DNA of 64,000 bases, from assembly GCA_002502245.1 (NCBI GenBank), contig DAPW01000015.1:62001-126000 (forward strand), given 5' to 3'. Shown here piece after piece: positions 23,472 to 32,059 of the stretch. The translations under genes were made by a program, and so were the position numbers. Under the pieces are notes generated by a model. It was not told where the DNA came from, ran no database searches, and saw nothing but the letters and a program-made list of their open reading frames with translations. Origin of the DNA: Methanoregula sp. UBA154 (GTDB taxonomy: Archaea; Halobacteriota; Methanomicrobia; Methanomicrobiales; Methanospirillaceae). Every line of letters starts with the position of its first letter. Position 1 is the stretch's first letter.

Positions 23472-24394
23472 CGCTCTTTGTCGTCGTTCTTCTCGCTGCG
23501 TTGATGGTGGACCGCATTTTTGGCGATCCGCACTCCACCTGTCACCCGGTCGCGCTGATGGGCCGGTTCATCGGATGGTGGGGACGGCCGGACCTGTTCC
23601 CCCCGGTGGTTCAGCGGGGTGCGGGAGTAGTGTTCTGGGTCATCACCGCGGCACTCTTTGCCCTTCCTTTTTATCTTGTTGAAAAGGCAGCCCCGTGGTT
23701 CCTGTACCTGCTCCTCGCCCCGTTCCTGCTGAAAAGCTGTTTTGCCTGGCGCTCACTCGAAGAGCACACGCTCGCGGTTGTGGCTGCACTGGAGGATGGT
23801 GTCGAGGGCGGAAGGGACCGGGTGAGTCTGCTGGTCTCCCGCAATACGGCACAGCTCGACCGGCGCCATATCCTTTCCGCCGGCTATGAGTCCATGACGG
23901 AAAACCTCACGGACAGCATTGTCTCCCCGTTGCTGTTCTACTCCGTTTCTGGTCTTACCGGCGCAGCGGTGTACCGTGCGGCAAATACCATGGATGCCAT
24001 GCTCGGGTACCGTGATGAGCGTGAACGGCTCGGCTGGTGCGCAGCACGGATGGACGACCTGTTTAATTATATTCCCGCACGGATCACCGCACTTCTCCTC
24101 CTGATGTATTTTGCCTCCTGCGGCAGATTCTCACCGGCAGTGCAGGTGATGCGCCGCGATGGAAAAAAGCGTCCGGGCTTCAACGGTGGTATCGTCATGG
24201 CCGCAATGGCCGGCGGGATTGGTATACAGTTTGAAAAACCCGGTGTTTATACGATCGGTGACGGCGGGAGGACCCTGGACGAGGCTGGCCCGGAAATCAT
24301 CCGCGCGTCGCGGGTAGTGATCCTGATGACGGTATTCATTGCCATCTGTACACTGTTTTTATTGGGTGCGCTGATCAATAGTACCAGCATATGA
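23453..24394 (+). CDS. cbiB: Adenosylcobinamide-phosphate synthase CbiB/CobD
   Basis: 313 residues from ATG 23453, inside the end of the preceding gene; the longer frame is a shadow. The family opens with MVDRIFGDPHSTCHPVALMG and has RDRVSLLVSRNTAQLD, ESMTENLTDSIVSPLLFY, and the strongly conserved AANTMDAMLGYRDER and GWCAARMDDLFNYIPARITA. It joins the aminopropanol arm to adenosylcobyric acid in the membrane, a late step of cobamide synthesis that methanogens need for methyl transfer. Its end overlaps pdxS (ATGA). Confidence 0.93.
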   Translation: MVSSQIALFVVVLLAALMVDRIFGDPHSTCHPVALMGRFIGWWGRPDLFPPVVQRGAGVVFWVITAALFALPFYLVEKAAPWFLYLLLAPFLLKSCFAWRSLEEHTLAVVAALEDGVEGGRDRVSLLVSRNTAQLDRRHILSAGYESMTENLTDSIVSPLLFYSVSGLTGAAVYRAANTMDAMLGYRDERERLGWCAARMDDLFNYIPARITALLLLMYFASCGRFSPAVQVMRRDGKKRPGFNGGIVMAAMAGGIGIQFEKPGVYTIGDGGRTLDEAGPEIIRASRVVILMTVFIAICTLFLLGALINSTSI

Positions 24395-25287
24395 AACTGG
24401 AAGAACTGAGATTTGGCACTGAGCTTCTCAAGCGCGGGTTCGCGTCCATGCAGAAAGGGGGCGTTATCATGGATGTCGTGAATGCCGAGCAGGCAACGAT
24501 TGCCGAGGAAGCCGGGGCAGTCGCAGTCATGTCACTGGAGCGTGTTCCCTCTGATATCCGGAAGATGGGCGGCGTTGCCCGCATGGCAGACCCGGAGAAG
24601 GTCACCGAGATCATCGAAGCAGTTTCCATTCCCGTCATGGGTAAGGTGCGGATCGGGCATTTCGTGGAAGCACAGGTACTCGAAGTTCTCGGCGTGGACA
24701 TGATCGATGAGAGCGAAGTCCTGACACCGGCCGACGAGCAATACCATATCGATAAGAAACAGTTCAAGGTCCCCTTCGTCTGCGGTGCCCGCGATCTTGG
24801 CGAGGCGCTGCGCAGGATCAACGAAGGTGCTGCCATGATCCGGACCAAGGGAGAGGCCGGTACCGGCAATGTTGTTGAAGCCGTCCGCCACATGCGTACG
24901 ATTATGGGCGAGATCCGCATGTTGCGGGGTCTTGACAAGCAGGAGATGGCCGACTACGCCCGCGAGATCGAAGCTCCCGCAGAACTGGTCATCGAGTGTG
25001 CAGAGCGTGGCCGGCTGCCGGTCGTGAATTTTTCCGCCGGCGGTATCGCTAACCCCTCTGATGCAGCCATGATGATGCAGCTCGGCGCGGATGGTGTTTT
25101 TGTCGGATCCGGAATTTTCAAATCTTCAAGCCCCGAGCGCATGGCAAAGGCGATCGTGGAAGCGGTCAACCATTTCGATGATCCGAAGGTCATTGCAAAG
25201 GTCAGCACCGGCCTTGGCGACGCCATGCCCGGTCTCGATGTCCACACCCTCAGGGACGATGAGGTGCTGCAGACCCGTGGACGCTAA
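24391..25287 (+). CDS. pdxS: Pyridoxal 5'-phosphate synthase, synthase subunit PdxS
   Basis: 298 residues. The TIM-barrel signatures are GVIMDVVNAEQATIAEEAGA, SIPVMGKVRIGHFVEAQVLE (catalytic lysine), DESEVLTPADE, VCGARDLGEALRRI and the second lysine region IRTKGEAGTGNVVEAVRH. It makes pyridoxal phosphate from ribose-5-phosphate, glyceraldehyde-3-phosphate and ammonia supplied by PdxT. It overlaps pdxT by 11 bases and cbiB by 4. Confidence 0.97.
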   Translation: MKLEELRFGTELLKRGFASMQKGGVIMDVVNAEQATIAEEAGAVAVMSLERVPSDIRKMGGVARMADPEKVTEIIEAVSIPVMGKVRIGHFVEAQVLEVLGVDMIDESEVLTPADEQYHIDKKQFKVPFVCGARDLGEALRRINEGAAMIRTKGEAGTGNVVEAVRHMRTIMGEIRMLRGLDKQEMADYAREIEAPAELVIECAERGRLPVVNFSAGGIANPSDAAMMMQLGADGVFVGSGIFKSSSPERMAKAIVEAVNHFDDPKVIAKVSTGLGDAMPGLDVHTLRDDEVLQTRGR

Positions 25288-25867
25288 GATCGGGGTTCTT
25301 GCGCTGCAGGGAAATGTCAGCGAACATATCGACGCATTCCTGCTCGCGCTTGAGCGGATGGGGCATGGCCCCTCTTCCGAGGTTTTTGAAGTAAGAAGTC
25401 CTGAAGACCTTGCTGAGTGCACTACCCTTGCCATTCCCGGCGGAGAATCGACCACAATCTCCCGGCTTATTGACAAGAACGAGCTCTATGATCCCATCCG
25501 GCAGTTCAAGGGCGGGATCTTCGCCACCTGCGCCGGCATGGTGCTGATGGCCGCCGACGTTGCAGATCCCCGCATCCACCCGCTCGCACTCCTGGATATG
25601 GCTGTGGACCGGAATGCGTTCGGCCGGCAGAGAGAGTCGTTTGAAGTGGATCTCCCCATCGCCGGTCTTGAGGGAGGATCGTTCCATGCTATCTTTATCC
25701 GTGCCCCGGTTGTAACCCGGGCCGGCCCGGCACTGAACGTCCTCGCCCGGCTCGATCAGGGTATTGTTGCTGTTGAATGCGGCAGGCATATTGCAGTCTC
25801 TTTTCATCCGGAACTGGGTGACGATACCCGTCTCCACGAGCGGTTCCTGAGCATGAACGGGATTTAG
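25277..25867 (+). CDS. pdxT: Pyridoxal 5'-phosphate synthase, glutaminase subunit PdxT
   Basis: 196 residues from GTG 25277 (MDAKIGVLALQGNVSEHI), which lies inside the end of pdxS. The class I glutaminase features are IPGGESTTISRLI, the nucleophile in GGIFATCAGMVLMA (Cys near 82) and the His-x-Glu pair in AVSFHPEL near the end. It feeds ammonia to PdxS. The 288 bases that follow show no gene or recognisable signal. Confidence 0.96.
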   Translation: MDAKIGVLALQGNVSEHIDAFLLALERMGHGPSSEVFEVRSPEDLAECTTLAIPGGESTTISRLIDKNELYDPIRQFKGGIFATCAGMVLMAADVADPRIHPLALLDMAVDRNAFGRQRESFEVDLPIAGLEGGSFHAIFIRAPVVTRAGPALNVLARLDQGIVAVECGRHIAVSFHPELGDDTRLHERFLSMNGI

Positions 25868-26155
25868 GATATCACCACATCGGGTCGTACATTTCGAAAG
25901 GTTAGAGCGGGGTTGTCTTATCCGGTCGTCCGGCTGATAAAAACGATGAAGCAGAACTGATCCAAAACTATGCGGACTACTGCAGGAACGTGCGATACCG
26001 ACTGATCCGGGTATATGATAAGGATTCATCTCATTGAAGGACGGGACCACGAGAGAATGAATGGAAGATAACCCCCGAATCCCCGGATCCTCATACCCTC
26101 TTTGAAATCCCTGAACCGGCCCGAGCTTTATGAATCCAACGGGAGAAGAGTGGAA

Positions 26156-27490
26156 TCAGGATCCATTCGTGGATCCATTATTGAGATTCGTGAAGTGGGT
26201 AATATCCTGCACGATACCGTTGATGAATACAACTTTTTTGTTTTCATCAAACTCTGCAAGGGCAGTCACACTGACACTGATGGGAGTACCTTCCGGTCTT
26301 TTCAGATGCAGTATCCGGTTTTTTACGAACTGCTTTTTCTGGAGTTCTTCCAGGAGCCCGAGCCGTGCAGCGGGATCTGAAAATACATCGATCACCGGGA
26401 TGTCCTGCAGATCCGACATCGTGGTGTATCCCAGGATATTGAGAAGGGCGGTGTTCCCCCAGACAAACCTGCCACGGGGGTCGCCGGTGCTCCGGTAAAT
26501 CCCGACATTCAGGTCTTCAACAAGGGTGCGGTAATGGTCTTCATGCTCCCTGAGGTATTGCTCCATCTTCTCTCCCGTGATATCCCTCGCGATAGAAGAG
26601 GCACCGGTAACCGCCCCGTACTCCCCGAGAATTGGTGAAATGGTGATCAGGACATCGAGTACCGCTCCGCCTTTTCTCATCATCTTCATCTCATGGCGGC
26701 GGATACTTTCGCCCAGGTGGACCCGTTTCAGGATACCTGACAGGTCCTCCTTGTTCTCTGCGGGTACAAGGATGCTCATCGGCTTTCCGATGACCTCCCC
26801 GTCGTTGTACCCGCAGAGCCGCTCTGCTGCAGGATTCCAGCTGATAATATTTCCACCAGGATCATTTCCGATGATCGCCTCACCGGATGACTGGACAAGT
26901 CCCCGGTACCGGGCCTCGCTGATCCGGAGCATCTCCTCATATTTTTTACGGGTCGTGATATCTTCCACAATGAACGTGAGCCCGTAGCTCCCGTCCTCAA
27001 ATGCCGTGGGCACCTGCTTTACGCGGAAATGACGCTCCTCGCCGCGGATGGTGCAGTCCGCATCGGATACGGCCTCACCTTTTTCCTTTGGGCCCCGTGC
27101 GGTCCAGCTTGCCTTAAGGGCGTGGATAAACGGGTTATCGAGCTCGTGAATGGTCTTTCCGATTAGAGCCTCTTTTTCTGTTTCCAGCAGAAGGGGTACT
27201 TGTTCGTTGACCTGGAGGATCCGCTGGTCACTGTCAATGACGATCACCAGGTCGGATGAAAACTCCAGAAGTGCGGAGACGGGCACACGGCGTGAAAGGA
27301 AATACACCTTGGCCGCCCCGATAAGCTGCATCTCGACCTGGCCTGAGATCAGGAGCATGTCAAGATATTTTGCCACTAGGTTCCTGTTGATCTTCATCTC
27401 GCTTGTCAGATCCGAGATGGTCATACCCCGCTGGTGCCATTTGAGCAGCCTTTTGATCTTATCGACTTTCTCCTGGTCGAGTACTGCCAT
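26156..27490 (-). CDS. Methanogen-type PAS sensor protein with N-terminal helix-turn-helix
   Basis: 444 residues from ATG 27490 with GGAG upstream. Residues 1-75 form a winged helix (RLLKWHQRGMTISDLTSEM, then NRNLVAKYLDMLLISGQVEM). Three PAS domains follow at about 80-185, 195-310 and 325-440, each with an S-box-like end (FIVEDITTRKKYEEML, SIARDITGEKMEQYL, GIVQDITHFTNL). There is no histidine kinase, receiver or GGDEF domain, so it looks like a one-component regulator that links PAS sensing directly to DNA. It is divergent from the HEAT gene across a 275-base gap. Confidence 0.8.
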   Translation of the reverse strand: MAVLDQEKVDKIKRLLKWHQRGMTISDLTSEMKINRNLVAKYLDMLLISGQVEMQLIGAAKVYFLSRRVPVSALLEFSSDLVIVIDSDQRILQVNEQVPLLLETEKEALIGKTIHELDNPFIHALKASWTARGPKEKGEAVSDADCTIRGEERHFRVKQVPTAFEDGSYGLTFIVEDITTRKKYEEMLRISEARYRGLVQSSGEAIIGNDPGGNIISWNPAAERLCGYNDGEVIGKPMSILVPAENKEDLSGILKRVHLGESIRRHEMKMMRKGGAVLDVLITISPILGEYGAVTGASSIARDITGEKMEQYLREHEDHYRTLVEDLNVGIYRSTGDPRGRFVWGNTALLNILGYTTMSDLQDIPVIDVFSDPAARLGLLEELQKKQFVKNRILHLKRPEGTPISVSVTALAEFDENKKVVFINGIVQDITHFTNLNNGSTNGS

Positions 27491-27643
27491 AGTATCTCCT
27501 TGGATGGTCTGTGTAGTAAATATACCGGTTCCGTATTTGAACCGTGATGAACCCGACAAGTAACACGCTCCGTCCACCCATCGGTGAAACAAGAAAATTC
27601 AGAAAAAACACCCTTGTATGCTCCTTTCTCCTGGTTGCCGGAT

Positions 27644-27703
27644 CTGCAAGGCAGATCGGTGTGCGTCCTTACATTGCATTCCTGTAAGGCAGACACGGTG
27701 TGC
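27644..27703. promoter_or_regulatory. Pair of direct repeats in a divergent promoter region
   Basis: CTGCAAGGCAGATCGGTGTGC at 27644-27664 and CTGTAAGGCAGACACGGTGTGC at 27682-27703 share AAGGCAGA and CGGTGTGC with a 38-base step. They lie between the divergent PAS/HTH gene and the HEAT gene, a plausible place for regulator binding. Only the repetition is observed; binding is inferred. Confidence 0.4.
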
Positions 27704-27765
27704 AAATTTTGAATATATGCCGCTGCCCATGGACGGGTAATCCCCACAGGAGGTGGAGCGGACAT

Positions 27766-28161
27766 ATGGACAATGACAGAAGAAAATTAACGGGAAGGGA
27801 CGCGGGCGCCCTTGGATTATCAGGAATGGCAGTGACCCGGTTCAGAAAACCCCTGGTTGACTACCTCATCAGTGGTCTTGAAGAGAACGACAAGTGGGTC
27901 CGGATCCTTGCAGCTGACCTGCTGGGAAGTGCCGGGGATCCCCGGGCGGTTCAGTACTTAAAACCGCTGCTGGTGGATCGTGACCGGGATCTCCGGATGA
28001 TCTCTGCCCAGGCTATGGAGATGATTCATTCGCAGCAGTCGGTCATATACCGATCGCCACCGGATCATTGCGCCACCTGCATGATACGGTTCATTGCCGA
28101 AGAAGCGCTCCTGCAGCAGAAACCACGGGGATACGTTGCACGTCAAGAAAAAGGGGAATAG
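27766..28161 (+). CDS. HEAT-repeat protein
   Basis: 131 residues from ATG 27766, with a strong AGGAGGTGG ten bases upstream. Residues about 22-85 contain two HEAT/PBS-lyase-type helical repeats (LVDYLISGLEENDKWVRILA, then LKPLLVDRDRDLRMISAQAM). A CATC pair near residue 105 follows. Such short HEAT proteins act as binding scaffolds; no partner can be read. A TPR-like gene follows after 3 bases, so the two are co-transcribed. Confidence 0.75.
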   Translation: MDNDRRKLTGRDAGALGLSGMAVTRFRKPLVDYLISGLEENDKWVRILAADLLGSAGDPRAVQYLKPLLVDRDRDLRMISAQAMEMIHSQQSVIYRSPPDHCATCMIRFIAEEALLQQKPRGYVARQEKGE

Positions 28162-28164
28162 AGG

Positions 28165-28500
28165 ATGGGAATTGCCATGAAATTATGCCAGAACAATATC
28201 ATACCGCTGGAGGCGCAATACCTGTACCGGCGGGGACGGGAAATGATGGACCTGCAGCACCTGGATATCGCACTGGTCTATCTCAGGCGGGCTGTTTTCA
28301 TTGCACCCGGCTTTTCAAACGCTTATCGGGAACTGTGCAGTTGCCTTGACCTCCTCGGCCGTCCGGAAGAGGCGTCAGTATATCGCATGAAAGCATCCCG
28401 GTCTGATCCGATGCACAGCGGTGCCACAATTGACGGTATTGCCATGAAGAGGCAGTCTGGGGATCAGCCCGTGCACGTCCTGACCTGCCGGGTCTGTTAA
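28165..28500 (+). CDS. TPR-like repeat protein
   Basis: 111 residues. The central part (about 15-80) has two helix pairs with TPR spacing: AQYLYRRGREMMDLQHLDIA and LVYLRRAVFIAPGFSNAYRE, then LGRPEEASVYRMKASRSDP. The tail is Cys- and His-containing (VHVLTCRVC). It pairs with the HEAT gene upstream; both look like adaptor proteins. The stop codon at 28498-28500 directly abuts the target duplication of a mobile repeat, so the insertion spared the gene by a single base. Confidence 0.65.
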   Translation: MGIAMKLCQNNIIPLEAQYLYRRGREMMDLQHLDIALVYLRRAVFIAPGFSNAYRELCSCLDLLGRPEEASVYRMKASRSDPMHSGATIDGIAMKRQSGDQPVHVLTCRVC

Positions 28501-28508
28501 TACTTTTT

Positions 28509-29076
28509 GGGAATAGTGCCATTCGAACGACTCATTTTTCCTGAATACAATAGGAGAGGCACCTCATGAGAGACACTCCGGGCGGATTTACCACAGGCTC
28601 GCCCCCGCCATTGTGGCGACCCCGTATTGCTGCGATAGGACGATAAAACTTGTCTGAAATCGGCTTGCATTTTTCGCATTTTTTTCCAGATGATTCCGTT
28701 CAATTTTATTATCAGGTTTTTACGTCGGGATCTGAATGCTGTTTGGGTAACGTATCAAACGTAGCCCCTGACTTCTCGCTCTGACAGGAGGCCCCCTTGC
28801 GCCAGCCCTGCCCCCATTGGGGGCTCATGGCACATGCGATTCCTCTGTAGTACCCAAAATCACGGTTCAGGTAACACAGCACTCTGTCGCAACCGTGGCT
28901 TTAAAAGCGGCGGGGGGAAGTCCCCGGAGTCGGCGGTTTTCGATCATCGGGCAGGTGCACTTTTTCGCCATCCATTCGGGCAGGCAATTTTTCTTGTTTT
29001 CCCCTCGTAGATCCTTCTTGAACTCAGTGGTTAACACTTTACCCCTCTCTTTTTTGGTTTCATAATGACAATACCC
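28509..29076 (+). mobile_element. MITE-like element, family A, carrying a nested family B element
   Basis: The 5' end reads GGGAATAGTGCCATTC and the 3' end, on the other strand, GGGTATTGTCATTATG, giving imperfect terminal inverted repeats. The 8 bases before it (TACTTTTT) and after it (TGCTTTTT) match at 7 of 8 positions, as a target-site duplication. There is no transposase frame. An uninterrupted relative lies at 39295-39562; here the element is split at 28744/29045 by a family B element. Confidence 0.75.
28745..29044 (+). mobile_element. MITE-like element, family B, nested in family A
   Basis: 300 bases. It starts GGGTAACGTATCAAACG and ends AACACTTTACCC, so the ends are inverted repeats of about 8-9 bases. 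The flanks TGCTGTTT and CTCTCTTT both derive from the CTCTGTTT that is uninterrupted in the family A copy at 39.5 kb. A close full-length copy is at 36782-37085. It contains GCCAGCCCTGCCCCCATTGG and a C/A-rich interior, with no transposase. Confidence 0.75.
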
Positions 29077-29254
29077 TGCTTTTTTTACGCCCGCTATCGC
29101 GGAGTCAGGTGGAATGACTCATGAGGAACACCAGTTCCCATTATGATCAATGTTCTACCGGCAGTGCAAAACTATGAACGAGCCGTTCACCCGGCAGGAA
29201 TATTCAACACAGGATGATGAAAGGAGCCAAGGAATAAAAAACGTAGTTTATTGG

Positions 29255-30592
29255 TTATTGAGAGCCGGTTGGGTTCATGACACGTCCCATGAACAGTATC
29301 GAACCGGTCTCGTTGTCCTGGATGAGGAATAGGAACGGGTGGTCTGCCCTGAATACCGGGACGGGATCAGCACCACCGGGTGCGGCAGCAAGTTTCATTA
29401 CAACCGCCGTTGCGGCAGCAGCCTCGGTGCCCTCCTCGTTCACGGCAACGAATGCCTGGTGGATCACATCACTGATGAGAAGATCTTTTGTCCCGTCCAT
29501 GCCCGAAAAGTCCGCATTGCCGGTAAATGCCGTCGGCATTCCCATGGAACCAAGCGTTTCTGGAAGAGAGTATTTGGTCTCGAGGGTAAACTTCGGGAAG
29601 TATATCATCACGCGCCGGGATGTTGCCGACTGCTGCAGTGCTGTCAATGTCCCGGTGCTCAGGGACGCCTCCGTTATCGTGAGGTTGTCGGACCTGGGGA
29701 GCAGGATGACCATTGAGAGTGCCTTACCCGTGGTGTGCTCGTAGGGCATCGAGAGCATCTGGAGATCGCTGTTCTCCGAATACAGGTATATTGCGTCATC
29801 GTCTGTCCGCTGCATCATGGGAATTTTCACCGACGTTCCTGGAGCCGTCCTGAACTCAGCATCTGTGGTCTTGTTTTTGTCGAACTGCTTCACCCAGTCG
29901 CCTTTGAAATAGATCGCATTGGTGATGACAAGCCGGGTCATCGGGTCGATGACGCCTGCAGGGATCAGGTCCTTGATCCGTTCTTCGGTCTTGTCCTCCA
30001 CCCAGGTATTGATCGTGACCCGGGATTCTTCCGGGTGTTTTACAAAGTCAAGGTTGGTGACCTTTGCGCCATAGTACCGTTCCGCGGTCGTGGTGTATTC
30101 CGCAAGGAATGGGTAGGTCTTCTCCGCCCAGAGCGCATTGGCCATGCGCAGTGAATAACTGGGATCGCCGCTGTTGATCCCGGCATTCAGGGCTGAAAAA
30201 CCATCCCTGCGTGCCGTATCCTCCTCCGGGAAATAGAACACGGACCGGATCTCCTCTGCCGTTTTTCCTTCGGCTCCTTCGTAGGTTATGGCGAGAGCCG
30301 ATGAGAGGGAGAACGGAGAAAAGAAGAGGTTGCAGTCGGTATATTCCTGGTCTTTTGCCAGCTGGGAATACAGGTCGAATGCAAACCGGTTGTTGGCATC
30401 GGCAACTGCCTGGGTGCTGTTTTCATTCGTCAAGATAACCGGTGTCGGTGGTTGTCCAGCCGGGGTTTTCTCAATGGCGGGAGATACGGGCTGTACCGGG
30501 GGGGTCCCTGTGCATCCTGCAAAAACTATGAGGAGGAGGGTGATTGCTGATAGGATGCACACACCTGAAATTCTTTGGTCCATGAAGAGCAT
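29255..30592 (-). CDS. Serpin-family protease inhibitor, predicted lipoprotein
   Basis: 445 residues from ATG 30592, with GGAGGGT upstream. A signal peptide ends in a lipobox (LIVFAGC, Cys 27), followed by a proline- and threonine-rich linker and a complete serpin domain from about residue 70 (NRFAFDLYSQLAKD ... NLFFSPFSLSSALAITYEGA). The shutter and breach segments are present (LVITNAIYFKGDW; HQAFVAVNEEGTEAAAAT), as is the flexible hinge of the reactive loop (EEGTEAAAATAVVMKL) and the closing FRADHPFLFLIQD. The hinge is alanine-rich, so it should be inhibitory. Serpins are uncommon in archaea; extracellular protease defence is inferred. Confidence 0.92.
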   Translation of the reverse strand: MLFMDQRISGVCILSAITLLLIVFAGCTGTPPVQPVSPAIEKTPAGQPPTPVILTNENSTQAVADANNRFAFDLYSQLAKDQEYTDCNLFFSPFSLSSALAITYEGAEGKTAEEIRSVFYFPEEDTARRDGFSALNAGINSGDPSYSLRMANALWAEKTYPFLAEYTTTAERYYGAKVTNLDFVKHPEESRVTINTWVEDKTEERIKDLIPAGVIDPMTRLVITNAIYFKGDWVKQFDKNKTTDAEFRTAPGTSVKIPMMQRTDDDAIYLYSENSDLQMLSMPYEHTTGKALSMVILLPRSDNLTITEASLSTGTLTALQQSATSRRVMIYFPKFTLETKYSLPETLGSMGMPTAFTGNADFSGMDGTKDLLISDVIHQAFVAVNEEGTEAAAATAVVMKLAAAPGGADPVPVFRADHPFLFLIQDNETGSILFMGRVMNPTGSQ

Positions 30593-30688
30593 TGAATGAC
30601 CCTCCAATTATAACTGGCGTTGATTGCGATCTTTTTCGCAGTTATAAAGCGGGAAACGCCATGATATGAGAACCCGCGGATGAAGGGA

Positions 30689-31402
30689 CTACCAGTCCTT
30701 CTTCATTGCCTCGGCCCTGAGATCCTTCGGCATCAGCTCAATCGCATACCGCAGCGCCGTTCGGGGCATCACCTTCTTATTTTTCATGACGAAGGAAAAA
30801 ACCTCGTCAGTGTGTTTCCTGCTTGCTTCCTTGAGGAGCCACCCGTACCCTTTCTGCACCAGGTCGTCCGTATCGGTCAGCAGCAGGCTGGCAATTTCCA
30901 TGGACTCATTGAGGAATTTCCCGTGTTTTGCCGGTACGATAAGCGAAACCGCTGCAGCCCTCCGCATCCACCGGTTTTCTGACCGCGTCCAGCGCTTCAG
31001 TTCCTCGGTATATTCCGGGAACTGTTCGATAAAGTCACCCATGGTATGGTTGCAGAACCCGTCGCATGATGCCCAGTTGGTGATGTAGGTATCTATCCAG
31101 TGACGGAAGACCGCCATGTCCCCCCTCTCATACCGGCCTGACAGCGCGTGGGCCCATTCAGAGACAATGAAAGACTCCTCCATGTAACCGGACTGGTAGA
31201 GTTCCTCGCATAGGGCGAAGATCTCCGGCTTTGGCCGTCCTTTCACCTCTTTCCAGTACTTCCTGGCAATCGCGATCCCCGTGGCCGTTTTCATCCCGTA
31301 ACACAAGATCGCTTCCTTGAAGTACCTCCTGGAGATCTTCTGTATTTCCGGATCTGCGTGTGTCGTCAGCTCCTGCCGTATGCGTGCAATGATCGGGTCC
31401 AT
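30689..31402 (-). CDS. AlkD-like DNA alkylation repair protein
   Basis: 237 residues from ATG 31402 (MDPIIARIRQELTTHADPE). All-helical with HEAT-like pairs of the AlkD family: YFKEAILCYGMKTATGIAIA, YQSGYMEESFIVSEWA, WASCDGFCNHTMGDF and RWMRRAAAVSLIVPAKHG, DLVQKGYGWLLKEASR. The W-x-x-CD segment and R-x-x-A-A-V match the groove that binds DNA. AlkD members remove bulky cationic alkyl purines. The frame open further upstream (to 31609) is not supported. Confidence 0.85.
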   Translation of the reverse strand: MDPIIARIRQELTTHADPEIQKISRRYFKEAILCYGMKTATGIAIARKYWKEVKGRPKPEIFALCEELYQSGYMEESFIVSEWAHALSGRYERGDMAVFRHWIDTYITNWASCDGFCNHTMGDFIEQFPEYTEELKRWTRSENRWMRRAAAVSLIVPAKHGKFLNESMEIASLLLTDTDDLVQKGYGWLLKEASRKHTDEVFSFVMKNKKVMPRTALRYAIELMPKDLRAEAMKKDW

Positions 31403-31514
31403 GAAAATGGTATGCGGCAAGGAGTGATAAGGGATGGGGTGTACGGGGATGAAGGTGATCTGTTCCAGCAGCACTGCCCTGACAATACGCAAAGAATGAA
31501 CTGACAGGTTTCTG

Positions 31515-31892
31515 TTACTTCTTTCTCTTTCCTGCTTTTGTCGGGCACTGGCCAGCTTCTGTCTCACTGGCCCCGAGATACTCCGCCCCCCAGGTGCAGA
31601 GGGCCTCAAGAATCGGGATCAGTGTTTTCCCGAACTTCGTGATGGCATACTCCACCCGCGGGGGCACCTCGGGATAGATTTTCCGCCGGATAATGCCATC
31701 CTCCTCAAGCTCGCGGAGCTGCTTGGTCAGCATCTTCGTATTAACGCCCGGAAGTGCTTTCTGCAGCTCGCCAAAACGCATCACCTCGTCCCCCAGCGCC
31801 CAGAGGATGAGGGGCTTCCACTTCCCCCCTATGACGTCAAGCGCAGCCTCAACAGGGCAGTGGAAGGTCTTCCCGTTCTTCGTGTAGGTCAT
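31515..31892 (-). CDS. HxlR-family transcriptional regulator
   Basis: 125 residues. Typical HxlR winged helix: CPVEAALDVIGGKWKPLIL, RFGELQKALPGVNTKMLTKQ, LRELEEDGIIRRKIYPEVPP and RVEYAITKFGKTLIPILEAL. Cys 12 is the position that many HxlR proteins use for redox or electrophile sensing. It is divergent from a three-gene redox operon at 32060 across a 167-base AT-rich gap, which suggests direct control of that operon. Confidence 0.93.
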   Translation of the reverse strand: MTYTKNGKTFHCPVEAALDVIGGKWKPLILWALGDEVMRFGELQKALPGVNTKMLTKQLRELEEDGIIRRKIYPEVPPRVEYAITKFGKTLIPILEALCTWGAEYLGASETEAGQCPTKAGKRKK

Positions 31893-32059
31893 AGTTACCT
31901 CAATGAAAGTATATTTCTAATCTTACCGTATCCCCTATATATTCAGTTAAGGCAGATTCTAGTCCAATGGTTCAGAATGCCCTTACGGAATATTGGTATG
32001 TATTATGTCTGTTTATTGCTTTCTGATCCTGCATCCCACGATAGAGAAGTGATATAAAA

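Noticed and set aside
28817..29065. 82-codon frame in the family B element and its equivalent near 36.8 kb
   Set aside because: Lies wholly within a non-coding repeat, and the reading frame is not preserved between the two copies.
29150..29332. 60-codon plus-strand frame
   Set aside because: Runs antisense into the serpin gene and has no ribosome site or family match.
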